64,000 nt of DNA from Propionicimonas sp. (lineage in GTDB: Bacteria > Actinomycetota > Actinomycetes > Propionibacteriales > Propionibacteriaceae), in NCBI RefSeq assembly GCF_029975155.1, contig NZ_JARKPQ010000324.1, positions 1 to 64,000 on the forward strand. Reading direction: 5' to 3'. Position 1 is the first letter of the stretch, and each line of letters begins with the position of its first letter. The notes beneath the pieces were generated by a model. That model saw nothing but the letters and a program-made list of their open reading frames with translations, ran no database searches and was not told where the DNA came from. A program made the translations under genes and the position numbers. Shown one piece after another: positions 16,518 to 24,696 of this stretch.

Positions 16518-16645
16518 CTCGTCGAGCTTGTCGAGACGCGGTGATGGGTCTCGACAAGCTCGACCAGCGGGTTGAGTTCGACCAGCGGGTTGAGCTCGAC
16601 CAGTGGGTTGACCTCGACCAGCGGGTTGACCTCGACCAGCGGTCG
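16518..16645. repeat. Family B element with an 18-bp tandem array
   Basis: After a GTCGAGCTTGTCGAGAC palindrome and a TCTCGACAAGCTCGACCAG copy, the 18-mer CTCGACCAGCGGGTTGAG is repeated in tandem (16559, 16577, 16595, 16613) with one partial fifth unit at 16631. Units differ by one or two bases. The array lies between the convergent patatin and DinB-like genes. Confidence 0.85.
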
Positions 16646-16652
16646 CGGGCGG

Positions 16653-17360
16653 CTACTGGACGCCGACGTCGTGGAGGTGGTGGCGGAGGTCGTGGAGGAG
16701 GTAGCGGCCGAGGGTGTCGAGGGTGAACAGCGAGCCGTTGCTGCGGGTGCCGGGGCGCGGCCACTCGTCCTCGGTGACGGTGGCCCAGGCGGCGGCGTTC
16801 GCCTGGGCTGCGTCCGCGATCTCGGTGGAGACGGTCGTCGGATGCTGCTCCCAGTAGCGGTCGGCGATCGCGGCGGCGTCCTGGTCCCAGTTCGGGAACG
16901 GCGGGTTGTCCTGCGCCCGGATCAGCTCGATGCGTCCGGTGAAGACGCGCAGCACGTCCCGCACGTGGCAGCCGTACTCCAGCGGCGACCAGACCGCCGG
17001 TGCGGGCCGGTCCGCGACCTCCGGACGGGCGAGTACCGCGGCCCAGGGTGCGGTCGCGGCCAGCACGAGCGCCGACAGGTCGCGCGTGTCCACGTTCCCG
17101 GCGAGATAACCGCACTCGGGGCAGGGACGCTCCAGCACGAACGTCCAGTCCTTCTCATCCGGCTCGGGAGCCTGCGGTGACTGCATCGGCTCAGGATAAA
17201 CACGCGCGGGCATTCGCAACACCACCGATCCGGAGTCCAGATCGAGCGGCTCCGGACCGGAACCACCCTTCTCGGCCTCGACGATCAGCATCTTCTCCGT
17301 GTCGAGTTGCTCCCGGGTGTGCCGGAGTCCGGGGTTGAAGATCTCGAAGAAGTCGCTCAT
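16653..17360 (-). CDS. DUF6191-like/DinB-like fusion protein
   Basis: 235-residue ORF with two parts. Residues 1-55 (FNPGLRHTREQLDTEKMLI ... LDLDSGSVVLRMP) resemble the small DUF6191 proteins of actinobacteria. Residues about 58-235 begin MQSPQAPEPDEKDWTFVLERPCPECGYLAG and form a DinB/mycothiol-transferase-like four-helix protein with likely metal-binding histidines (YGCHVRD and LHDLRHHLHDV). The DinB part has its own good start at ATG 17186, with TATCCT six bases upstream, so it may also be made separately from an internal leaderless promoter. In other genomes I would expect the two parts as separate genes. The DinB-like role is probably thiol-dependent detoxification or metal-dependent transfer. 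Confidence 0.7.
   Translation of the reverse strand: MSDFFEIFNPGLRHTREQLDTEKMLIVEAEKGGSGPEPLDLDSGSVVLRMPARVYPEPMQSPQAPEPDEKDWTFVLERPCPECGYLAGNVDTRDLSALVLAATAPWAAVLARPEVADRPAPAVWSPLEYGCHVRDVLRVFTGRIELIRAQDNPPFPNWDQDAAAIADRYWEQHPTTVSTEIADAAQANAAAWATVTEDEWPRPGTRSNGSLFTLDTLGRYLLHDLRHHLHDVGVQ
17193..17198 (-). promoter_or_regulatory. Internal -10 box TATCCT before the DinB-like part
   Basis: On the minus strand TATCCT ends six bases before the in-frame ATG at 17186. This matches the leaderless pattern seen at other genes in the window. Confidence 0.4.
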
Positions 17361-17429
17361 CCGGGGTCCCCGCGGAGTTGTTCGGGGGAGCGCAGCGGAG
17401 GAGAAGAACTTCGTGGGGTGTTCATCCGA

Positions 17430-17957
17430 TCAGCGCTGCAACAGCTCGGCGAACTCCGCCACGCGGTGCAGGCTGATGCCGTTCCGCTGCTCCGCCGCGA
17501 TGGTGTGGAACGAGGTCGGCGACAGCATCAGCAGCGGCGCCATGCCGGGGTCGCGGGTGTGGATGCTCACCTGCAGGCCGCGGGTCGGCTGCTCGTACGG
17601 CAACTCGGTGGCGAGCCGGCCGATCAGCGGCGCGGTCGCGGCCCGGTTGGGGTCGCTCCACGAGTGGGCGATGGCCGCCATGGACGCCTCGTCCACCTCC
17701 ACCCAGACCGCCCAGACGAACACGTCCGACTCCGGCGCGACCACTGGCAGCTGGATGTGTCCGCGGATGTAATGCCTTGTCCTGCCATGGAACGGCAGGA
17801 TGCAGACGTCCGGGGTCAGCTCGGCCTCCAGGCGCTCTCCCTCGCTGACGGCGAGCCAGTCGTCCGGCGCCGACGAGCCGAGCACGCGGCTGAGGTCCCG
17901 GTGCACCTGCCGGCACACGTCGCACGGCGCGCTCGAACCGCTAATCACCGAGACCAT
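17430..17957 (-). CDS. DUF2199 domain-containing protein
   Basis: 175-residue cytoplasmic protein of unknown function. The pattern CDVCRQVH near the start, then APDDWLAVSEGERLE, HYIRGHIQLPVV, VWAVWVEVDEASM, and the C-terminal HTRDPGMAPLLMLSP ... EQRNGISLHRVAEFAELL, matches DUF2199. The CxxC at residues about 12-15 could bind a metal. GGAGG lies nine bases upstream of ATG 17957. It stands next to the DinB-like fusion gene on the same strand. Confidence 0.8.
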   Translation of the reverse strand: MVSVISGSSAPCDVCRQVHRDLSRVLGSSAPDDWLAVSEGERLEAELTPDVCILPFHGRTRHYIRGHIQLPVVAPESDVFVWAVWVEVDEASMAAIAHSWSDPNRAATAPLIGRLATELPYEQPTRGLQVSIHTRDPGMAPLLMLSPTSFHTIAAEQRNGISLHRVAEFAELLQR

Positions 17958-18128
17958 GCCGACAATCCTCCACCACTGTGGCGGGTCGCGTCCGGCGAAA
18001 GGCTGAATTGCTACCTGTGGGATTCCGTGGGACCGATCAGTCCGCCATGTGGGATTCCCTGGTCGTCGGGGCCCACCGGCGAGGGTCCCGCTGCGCGGGC
18101 GGCGCCATGCCGGAGGCTGCGTCCGGGT

Positions 18129-18134
18129 TAGGTT
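18129..18134 (+). promoter_or_regulatory. -10 box TAGGTT of the leaderless Hsp70-like gene
   Basis: TAGGTT ends seven bases before ATG 18142 with no Shine-Dalgarno sequence, consistent with a leaderless transcript. Confidence 0.45.
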
Positions 18135-18141
18135 GGCGGGT

Positions 18142-19647
18142 ATGCAGCTCGGGGTCGATTTCGGAACCACCCGCACGATCGTCGCCCACGCGGACCGGGG
18201 CAACTACCCGATCGTCACCTTCAGTGACGCGGACGGGGACGCGCACGAATTCTTCCCGTCGCTGGTGGCGCTGCGGGACGACCAGCTCGTGTACGGCTTC
18301 GAGGCCCTCGCCTCGGCCCGGCGCGGTGCGCCCCTGCTGCGCTCGGTGAAGCGGCTGCTGGGTGAACCGTCGGCGACCGCGGACACCCCCGTGCGGATCG
18401 GGCCGGCGACCTTCCCGCTGCTGACCGTGCTGACGGGCTTCCTCGGCGCCCTGCGGACGGCGCTCGGCAGCGCGTCCAACATCGCGGCCGAGTTCCGGGC
18501 CGCGAAGGCTGCGCGGACGGTGGTGTCCGTCCCCGCGCACGCCCACGGTGCACAGCGGTTTCTCACGCTCGAGGCGTTCCGGCAGGCCGGCTTCACCGTG
18601 TCGGGGTTGGTCAACGAGCCGTCCGCGGCCGGGTTCGAGTACTCCCACCGCCAGGGCCGGACGCTGACCTCGCGCCGCAACCAGGTGCTGGTGTACGACC
18701 TCGGCGGCGGCACGTTCGACGCGTCCCTCGTCGAGGTGGCCGGCACCCGGCACGAAGTGGTCGGCTCGGTGGGGGTGAACCGGCTGGGGGGCGACGACTT
18801 CGACCAGGTGCTCGCCGGGCTCGCTCTGGAGGCTGCCGGCGCGACCGGACTGGACGAGGCCGCGCGCCGCCAGCTCCTGGACGAGTGCCGCGAGGCCAAG
18901 GAACGGCTCAGCCCGCAGTCGAAACGGATCACCGTCGAGGTCTCCGGTCAGGCGGTGACCGTGCCGGTCGAGGGGTTCTACGAGGCCGCCCGGCCGCTCG
19001 TCCACGCCAGTCTGGACGCGATGGCGCCGCTGGTGGCCGCACTGCCGGACGAGGTCGACACGATCGGCGGTCAGGTGGCCGGGATCTACCTGGTCGGCGG
19101 CGGCAGCGGCCTGCCGCTCGTGCCCCGGCTGCTGCGGGAGCGGTTCGGCCGCCGCGTGCACCGCTCGCCGTACCCGGCCGCGTCCACGGCGATCGGGCTG
19201 GCGATCGCGGCCGACCCCGCGTCCGGCTACTCGCTGTCGGACCGGCTCTGGCGCGGCTTCGGCGTGTTCCGGGAGCTGGACGGCGGCCGCGCGGTCGGCT
19301 TCGACCAGCTCGTGGACCGGGACACCATGCTGCCCGCGCACGGCGAGCTGACGGTCACCCGGCGGTACCGCGCCGTGCACAACGTGGGCTGGTACCGCTT
19401 CGTCGAGTACGCGGACGTGGCCCCGGACGGCGAACCCCGCGGCGACCTGGCCCCGTTCGCCGAGGTGCGGTTCCCGTTCGACCCCTCGCTGCAGGGACGC
19501 TACGTGCTGGACGCCGTCCCCGTGGAGCGCTGGGACCACGGTCCGATCGTCGAGGAGTCCTACCGGATCGATCCCCACGGCATCGTCAGCGCCCGGATCA
19601 CCGACACCGCCACCGGCTACAGCCAGGTCTACGGCCTCGGCAACTGA
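18142..19647 (+). CDS. Hsp70-family (DnaK-like) protein without full substrate-binding domain
   Basis: 501-residue actin-fold ATPase. Phosphate-1 loop is LGVDFGTTRTIVAH at the N-terminus, the connect motif NEPSAAGFEY follows at about residue 155, phosphate-2 is VYDLGGGTFDASLVEV at about 183, and the adenosine motif VGGGSGLPLVPRLL is at about 335. The nucleotide-binding domain is about 385 residues. The remaining 110 form a short beta-rich end that does not resemble a complete DnaK peptide-binding domain plus lid (DnaK is about 620 residues). It is therefore an atypical Hsp70, of the kind also seen near secretion or membrane stress genes. No DnaJ or GrpE gene is nearby, and the client is unknown. 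Confidence 0.85.
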   Translation: MQLGVDFGTTRTIVAHADRGNYPIVTFSDADGDAHEFFPSLVALRDDQLVYGFEALASARRGAPLLRSVKRLLGEPSATADTPVRIGPATFPLLTVLTGFLGALRTALGSASNIAAEFRAAKAARTVVSVPAHAHGAQRFLTLEAFRQAGFTVSGLVNEPSAAGFEYSHRQGRTLTSRRNQVLVYDLGGGTFDASLVEVAGTRHEVVGSVGVNRLGGDDFDQVLAGLALEAAGATGLDEAARRQLLDECREAKERLSPQSKRITVEVSGQAVTVPVEGFYEAARPLVHASLDAMAPLVAALPDEVDTIGGQVAGIYLVGGGSGLPLVPRLLRERFGRRVHRSPYPAASTAIGLAIAADPASGYSLSDRLWRGFGVFRELDGGRAVGFDQLVDRDTMLPAHGELTVTRRYRAVHNVGWYRFVEYADVAPDGEPRGDLAPFAEVRFPFDPSLQGRYVLDAVPVERWDHGPIVEESYRIDPHGIVSARITDTATGYSQVYGLGN

Positions 19648-19659
19648 CTGGCCCTCGCG

Positions 19660-19831
19660 GACCGCTGGCGTCCCGTCCACCGCTGGCGTCCCGTCCACCG
19701 CTGGTGCCCCCGGACCGCGGGCGCCGCCCCCAAACCGCTGGTCGAGCTTGTCGAGACCTGTCGCCACGTCTCGACAGGCTCGACGGTCGGTTGGGGTGGT
19801 CGCCACGTCTCGACAGGCTCGACGATCGGTT
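19660..19831. repeat. Tandem 18-mers followed by family B palindromes
   Basis: CCGCTGGCGTCCCGTCCA occurs twice in tandem, followed by a partial third unit. GGTCGAGCTTGTCGAGACC follows at about 19740. Then come two copies of CGCCACGTCTCGACAGGCTC followed by GACGGTCGG or GACGATCGG. These elements fill the gap between the Hsp70-like gene and the convergent GH65 gene. Confidence 0.75.
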
Positions 19832-19849
19832 GGGTGAGTCGGTTGGGGT

Positions 19850-19880
19850 GAACGGAAAGGGACCCGTCCCCTTTCCGTTC
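19850..19880. terminator. Strong hairpin between convergent genes
   Basis: Perfect 12-bp stem GAACGGAAAGGG / CCCTTTCCGTTC with a seven-base loop, six bases from the end of the GH65 gene. It probably terminates that gene and may work in both directions. Confidence 0.65.
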
Positions 19881-19886
19881 AGGGAC

Positions 19887-22091
19887 TCAGGCGGTCAGTT
19901 CCACCACCTGGCGGACGCCTCGGTGGTGGAAGGAGAACCGCAGGCGCGTCCAGCTGTGCGGGAGGGCCGGACGGACGGCCCAGCCGTCCTCGCTCAGCGT
20001 GAGGCCGGCGAAACCGAAGACGACCGCCTGCCACAGGCCGCCGGCCGACGCACCGTGGATGCCGTCCGCGGCGTTCGCGCGGACGTCGAGCAGGTCGGCC
20101 CTGGCTGCCCGCAGGAAGTGGGCGTACCCGGTCTCCGGGTCGCCGGCGCGGCAGGCCATCACCGCGCTGATCGCCGGGCCGAGGCTGGAGCCCAGCTCGT
20201 GGTCGGTGCGCGGGTCGTAGTAGCGGTAGTTGGTCTCCACCTGCTCCGGCGTGAACAGCTCGGGCAGCAGGTAGCACAGCATCAGCACGTCCGGCTGCTT
20301 GAGGTTCTGGGTGCGGTTGCAGCCCTCGATGCCGTGGATCTGCTGCATGGACAGCGTCCGGGCGGGGTCGCGCAGCACGGCCTGGTCGGCGTCCTCCAGC
20401 CCGACGTAGCCGCTGAACTGCTCGATCAGCCCGGTCTCGTCGACGGCCAGGTGGATGCGGGCGGCCACGTCGGCCCAGCGCGCACGCTCGGCATCGTCCA
20501 GCTCCAGCCGTTCGGCCAGCGCGGACGCGACGTCGGGCGCCGTCCGCTGCAGGTGGTCCCACACCTCCAGCGCCGAGCGCAGGTGCCAGGCGGCCAGGTG
20601 GTTGGTGTAGGCGTTGTCGTCGACGTGCTCGTGGTACTCGTCGGGGCCGATCACGTCGCGGTAGTGGAACTGGCCGTCCGGCTCCTCGACCGCGGCGGAC
20701 GCCCAGAACCGCGCCCCGTCCAGCACCAGCTCGGCACCCTGGGTGCGCAGGAACTCCTCGTCGCCGGTCACCCTCACGTACTGCAGCAGCGCGTAGGCGA
20801 TGTCCGCGGTGATGTGGATCTCGATGTCGCCCGTCCAGATCCGGACGAGTTCCTCCGGCCTCGCGTCCTGCTGCACCCAGGTCGGGGTCACCTCGTCGCC
20901 GGTGCCGGCGCTCTCCCACGGGAACTGCGCGCCGCGGAAGCCGTTGTGCGCGGCCTTCGCCCGCGCCCCGGCCAGCCGCCGGCACCGGTAGGCGAGCATG
21001 TTGCGGGCCACGTCGGGCTGGGTGAAGGTGAACACCGGCAGCATGAAAGTCTCGGTGTCCCAGAACACGTGGTGGCGATACCCGTAGCCGGACAGGGTTT
21101 TCGCGCCGATGGACGCGTCCTCGGTGAACCGGGGCGCGGCGATCACCAGCTGGAACAGGTTGTAGCGGACGGAGAGCTGCGCCTCCGGGTCCCCGTCGAT
21201 CTCCACGTCGCCGTCGACCCACACCTGCCGCCACGCCGCCGCGGAGGCGGCCAGCGACCGCTCCCAGCCCTGCTCCGCGAGCCGGTCGGACGCCTCCCGC
21301 GCCACCGCGAGCGGTCGGTCGGTGTCGAGGCCCGGCACGATCCCCACCGAGCGGACGATCTCCACCGGCTGCCCCGCGCGCAGCGTCAGCACGTAGTCGC
21401 ACGCCGGGGCGCCGTCCGCGTCGCCCGGGGTGAACTCGGCCGGCGCCGACAGCTCGGTGCGGACCACGGTCGCCACCGGGATCCCGGACGCCCTGGTCAC
21501 CGCGACCAGCGCCACCCCGTCCTCGCCCGCGGACTGGCCCACGAGCCGCCAGTGCAGCAGCCCGGTGTTCTCCACGTGGATGCTGGCGCCCGCCCGCACC
21601 CGCAGGCGCGCCTCGCCCTCCGCGAGCGTGACCGTCGTCCGCAGCATGGCCGCGTGCGGGTCGACGAGGCTCACGAACCGCTCGTGGGAGACCTCGACCC
21701 GGGCGCCGCCGGGGTCTGCCTGCCAGGTGAAGGCGCGGGCGAACAGGCCGGTGCGCAGGTCGAGGCTGCGCCGCATGCCGGACGCCGCATCGTCGTCGGT
21801 GAGCACGCGCTGCCCGTCCAGCCAGAGGTCCAGACCCCACCAGCGCGGCAGGCCGGCCAGTTCGGTGACGTTCACGGGCATGTCGTCCCACACCCGGTGC
21901 ATGAACGAGCCGGCGTTCTCCTTCGGATGGCCCTCCTCGAAGCTGCCCCGGACGCAGAAGTTGCCGTTGCCGATCGTGAAGACCGTCTCCTCGTGCCGCA
22001 GCCCCGCGGCGTCGAAACCGTCGCGGCGGACGGTCCACGCGCCGGCGTCCTCCCAGTCGGCGGCCGTCGTGGTCGTGTCCGGCGATCCCAT
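19887..22091 (-). CDS. Glycoside hydrolase family 65 disaccharide phosphorylase
   Basis: 734-residue cytoplasmic enzyme of the maltose/trehalose/kojibiose phosphorylase family, which cleaves an alpha-linked glucose disaccharide with phosphate to beta-glucose-1-phosphate and glucose. The N-terminal beta-sandwich begins FTIGNGNFCVRGSFEEG. The (alpha/alpha)6 barrel has HHVFWDTETFMLPVF and VIGPDEYHEHVDDNAYTN, whose glutamate in PDEYHE is the expected general acid. A phosphate-binding HGASAGGLWQ lies near residue 650. ATG 22091 is used; an upstream in-frame ATG would add 23 residues. It is divergent from the LacI regulator, with a palindromic operator in between, and probably processes the sugar imported by 23452-26727. 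The exact substrate is not resolvable. Confidence 0.88.
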   Translation of the reverse strand: MGSPDTTTTAADWEDAGAWTVRRDGFDAAGLRHEETVFTIGNGNFCVRGSFEEGHPKENAGSFMHRVWDDMPVNVTELAGLPRWWGLDLWLDGQRVLTDDDAASGMRRSLDLRTGLFARAFTWQADPGGARVEVSHERFVSLVDPHAAMLRTTVTLAEGEARLRVRAGASIHVENTGLLHWRLVGQSAGEDGVALVAVTRASGIPVATVVRTELSAPAEFTPGDADGAPACDYVLTLRAGQPVEIVRSVGIVPGLDTDRPLAVAREASDRLAEQGWERSLAASAAAWRQVWVDGDVEIDGDPEAQLSVRYNLFQLVIAAPRFTEDASIGAKTLSGYGYRHHVFWDTETFMLPVFTFTQPDVARNMLAYRCRRLAGARAKAAHNGFRGAQFPWESAGTGDEVTPTWVQQDARPEELVRIWTGDIEIHITADIAYALLQYVRVTGDEEFLRTQGAELVLDGARFWASAAVEEPDGQFHYRDVIGPDEYHEHVDDNAYTNHLAAWHLRSALEVWDHLQRTAPDVASALAERLELDDAERARWADVAARIHLAVDETGLIEQFSGYVGLEDADQAVLRDPARTLSMQQIHGIEGCNRTQNLKQPDVLMLCYLLPELFTPEQVETNYRYYDPRTDHELGSSLGPAISAVMACRAGDPETGYAHFLRAARADLLDVRANAADGIHGASAGGLWQAVVFGFAGLTLSEDGWAVRPALPHSWTRLRFSFHHRGVRQVVELTA

Positions 22092-22161
22092 CAGCACATC
22101 CCCAAGGTCGTTGGTTTCCCGCGCGGAGCGGAGTCGGCCGTCCAGCAGGCTAGCAGCCATC

Positions 22162-22243
22162 TTGATCGATCAAAACCCCCCGGAAAAACCATTGACGTCC
22201 CCGAACGGGGGACAGATACTGGAGGGGCTTTGATCGTTCAAAG
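22162..22243. promoter_or_regulatory. LacI-type operators and promoter of the sugar divergon
   Basis: Two palindromes flank the intergenic region: TTGATCGATCAA (22162-22173) upstream of the GH65 gene, and CTTTGATCGTTCAAAG (22228-22243) upstream of the regulator gene. A good promoter lies between them, with -35 TTGACG at 22192-22197 and -10 GATACT at 22215-22220, separated by 17 bases, reading toward the regulator. The second operator would block initiation or early elongation. The regulator is presumably the LacI protein encoded next to it. Confidence 0.75.
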
Positions 22244-22264
22244 TCTGGCTGCGAAGGAGCGCCG

Positions 22265-23275
22265 ATGGCCAACGGAGCGAGGGACGGCCGGCCCACCATG
22301 GTGTCTCTGGCGCGCGACCTGGGGGTGTCCCGCCAGACCATCTCGAACGTCCTGAACAACCCCGACATCGTCAACGAGCGAACCCGTGCCCGCGTCCTGG
22401 CCGCGATCGAGGAGACCGGCTACCGGCCGTCCGCGATCGGCCGGGCACTGCGGACGCAACGGTCGATGACCATCGGGCTGCGGCTCTACCCGGCGATCGA
22501 CGGCATCAACGGCGCGATCATGGACCGCTTCACCCACAGCCTCACCGAGTCCGCGCAGCTCCACGGCTACCGGCTCACCCTGCTCAGCGCGGCGGACGCG
22601 CCCACCGAGGTGAAGAGCCTCGAAGCCCTGCACCACGTGTCGGCGATCGACGCCGCCGTGCTCACCGACACCTTCCTCGACGATCCCCGGCCGGCGGCGC
22701 TGGGCGCGCGCGGGCTGCCGTTCGTCGCGTTCGGCCGGCCCTGGGGCGACCCGGACGCACCGCATGCCTGGGTGGACGTGGACGGCCGCGCGGGCACCCT
22801 CGCCGCCACCACGTACCTGCGGGAGCGCGGCCACACCCGGATCGGCTTCCTGGGCGTGGACGCCACCGGTGTGAGCGCCGACCGGCGGGAGGGCTGGGCC
22901 GCCGGCATGGCCGGCAGTGGCGTGGCCGGACGCGACCTGCAGGTGCTGCTCGCCCACGACTTCGCCCGCGACGGCGCCGAGGCCGCGGCCGTCCTGCGGG
23001 ACCGGGGCGCGACCGCTCTGGTCTGCGCCAGCGACTCGCTCGCCCTCGGCGCGGTGGGCGTGTTCCGCAACGAGTCCGCCGACATCCCGGTGATCGGCTT
23101 CGACGACACCCCCGTGGCCAGCGCGGTCGGCATCTCCAGCGTCGCCCAGCCGGTGGAGGCGGCCGCGGAGCAGATCATCGGCATCCTGCTGGGCCTGCTC
23201 GCCGGAGGCCCGCCGCGGCGGGTGCTTCTCGAGCCCACGCTCGTGCTGCGGAACCTGGAGCAATTCGCCTCCTGA
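22265..23275 (+). CDS. LacI-family transcriptional regulator
   Basis: 336-residue repressor. The N-terminal HTH VSLARDLGVSRQTISNVLNNPDIVNERTRARV (seen by its ends VSLARDLGVSR and NERTRARV) and hinge YRPSAIGRALRT are typical of LacI. The periplasmic-binding-protein-like sensor has GLRLYPAIDGINGA, RERGHTRIGFLG and VIGFDDTPVA. GGAG lies about six bases before ATG 22265. It heads the operon with the sugar binding protein and permeases, and is divergent from the GH65 gene. It likely represses both until a disaccharide or derivative binds. Confidence 0.92.
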   Translation: MANGARDGRPTMVSLARDLGVSRQTISNVLNNPDIVNERTRARVLAAIEETGYRPSAIGRALRTQRSMTIGLRLYPAIDGINGAIMDRFTHSLTESAQLHGYRLTLLSAADAPTEVKSLEALHHVSAIDAAVLTDTFLDDPRPAALGARGLPFVAFGRPWGDPDAPHAWVDVDGRAGTLAATTYLRERGHTRIGFLGVDATGVSADRREGWAAGMAGSGVAGRDLQVLLAHDFARDGAEAAAVLRDRGATALVCASDSLALGAVGVFRNESADIPVIGFDDTPVASAVGISSVAQPVEAAAEQIIGILLGLLAGGPPRRVLLEPTLVLRNLEQFAS

Positions 23276-23292
23276 CCGAAAGGAACCCGAAC

Positions 23293-23424
23293 ATGCCCAC
23301 CCTCTCCAGCGCCCGGGTCGCAGGCACCACGGTGGCGGCCGTGGCGGCGCTCGCCCTGGCCGGCTGCTCCGGGCGCCGATCCGGCCGCCCGGAGCAGTCG
23401 AGGGTGGTCGTGTCCGTTTGCTGA
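23293..23424 (+). CDS. 43-residue mini-lipoprotein (truncated binding-protein N-terminus?)
   Basis: Short ORF too small for ordinary gene finders. It has a complete lipoprotein signal peptide with lipobox LALAGC and then only 18 residues to a TGA. AGGA lies eight bases upstream of the ATG. It stands just before the real sugar-binding lipoprotein gene, which has a similar leader (GGGAACCAGA before ATG). Inside it, CTCCGGGCG and CGCCCGGAG form a perfect 9-bp inverted repeat. It could be a remnant of a duplicated binding-protein gene, a translated leader, or an attenuator; no function can be assigned. Confidence 0.45.
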   Translation: MPTLSSARVAGTTVAAVAALALAGCSGRRSGRPEQSRVVVSVC

Positions 23425-23451
23425 AACCCCGCCCAAACGAAGGGAACCAGA

Positions 23452-24696
23452 ATGATCCGTTCGAACCGAACCGTCGTCGTGGCGCTGGCCGCGGCGGCCG
23501 TCCTCGGGCTGTCCGCCTGTGGGGGCGGCGGCTTCTCGTCCGAGACCTCGTCCACACCGGCGGCGAGTGCCTCGGCCAACACGAATCCGGTGACCGTGCT
23601 GATCGGCTCCTCCGGCGACGCGGAGACGACCTCGGTGAAGACCGCAGTGGCCGCGTGGTCGGCGACGTCCGGCGTGCCGGCAGAGGTGAAGGTCGCGTCC
23701 GACCTGGTCCAGCAGGCGACCCAGGGCTTCGCCGGCGGCAAGCCCGATGACGTCCTCTACGTGTCCACCGACCAGCTGGCCGGCTGGGCGAAGAACGGGT
23801 CGCTGGAGGCGTACGGCGACCAGCTGACCAACAAGTCCGACTTCTACCCGGGCCTGGTCAGCGCCTTCACCTACGAGAACACGTTCTACTGCGCGCCCAA
23901 GGACTTCTCCACGCTCGCGCTGGTGATCAACTCCGACATGTGGTCCGATGCCGGGCTCACCGACGCCGACGTGCCCACCACCTGGGACCAGCTCGAGGCC
24001 GTGGCCAAGAAGCTGACCAAGGGCAAGCGCGTGGGGCTGGCCTTCAGCCCGGAGATCGCGCGGGTCGGCGTGTTCATGGCCCAGGCCGGCGGCGGCCTGC
24101 TCAGCGCGGACGGCGGGGCCCAGGCCGACGCCCAGCCGAACGTGGACGCGCTCACGTACGTGAAGAAGCTGATGAACGAGGGCGTGGCGGCCTTCTCCAG
24201 TGACCTGGGCGCCGGGTGGGGCGGCGAGGCCTTCGGGAAGAAGCAGGCCGCGATGGTGATCGAGGGCAACTGGATCACCGGCGCCATGACCAGCACGTAC
24301 CCGGGCGTGAAGTACACGGTGGCCGAGCTGCCGGCCGGCACCCAGAAGGGCACCCTGCAGTTCACCAACTGCTGGGGCATCTCCGCCGACGGCGACAACA
24401 AGGCCGCGGCGCTGAACCTCGTGGAGTTCCTGACCACCACCGACCAGCAGCTCACGTTCGCCAAGGACTTCGGCGTGATGCCGTCCGTCCAGTCGGCCGC
24501 CGAGGGCTACAAGAGCGCCAACCCGGCGATGGTGCCGTTCATCAACGGTGCGGAGTACGCGCAGAACCTGCCGGCCATGGCCGGTGCCGCTGACGTGCTG
24601 AAGGACGTCAACAGCCAGCTGTCCGGCCTGAAGTCGAAGGACCCGAAGGCGATCCTCGACAGCACCCAGAAGAACCTCCAGGCGATCACCGGCTGA
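23452..24696 (+). CDS. Sugar ABC transporter substrate-binding lipoprotein
   Basis: 414-residue lipoprotein of solute-binding family 1 (MalE-like). The signal peptide ends at the lipobox GLSAC, after which a Ser/Thr/Ala-rich linker leads into PVTVLIGSSGDAET. Family features include TTWDQLEAVAKKLT and GKKQAAMVIEGNWITGAM. It should capture a disaccharide outside the membrane and hand it to the permeases encoded next. The stop overlaps the start of the first permease (TGATG), so expression is coupled. Trehalose, maltose or a related alpha-glucoside fits the divergent GH65 phosphorylase. Confidence 0.9.
   Translation: MIRSNRTVVVALAAAAVLGLSACGGGGFSSETSSTPAASASANTNPVTVLIGSSGDAETTSVKTAVAAWSATSGVPAEVKVASDLVQQATQGFAGGKPDDVLYVSTDQLAGWAKNGSLEAYGDQLTNKSDFYPGLVSAFTYENTFYCAPKDFSTLALVINSDMWSDAGLTDADVPTTWDQLEAVAKKLTKGKRVGLAFSPEIARVGVFMAQAGGGLLSADGGAQADAQPNVDALTYVKKLMNEGVAAFSSDLGAGWGGEAFGKKQAAMVIEGNWITGAMTSTYPGVKYTVAELPAGTQKGTLQFTNCWGISADGDNKAAALNLVEFLTTTDQQLTFAKDFGVMPSVQSAAEGYKSANPAMVPFINGAEYAQNLPAMAGAADVLKDVNSQLSGLKSKDPKAILDSTQKNLQAITG

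Noticed and set aside
16541-16726. Open frame reading LDQRVELDQWVDLDQ repeats
   Set aside because: It is a translation of the 18-bp tandem array running into the antisense of the DinB-like gene, without ribosome binding site or stable context.
18885-22355. A 1156-codon plus-strand frame spanning the Hsp70-like and GH65 genes
   Set aside because: It crosses two genes on opposite strands, a repeat block and a terminator, and shows no domain.
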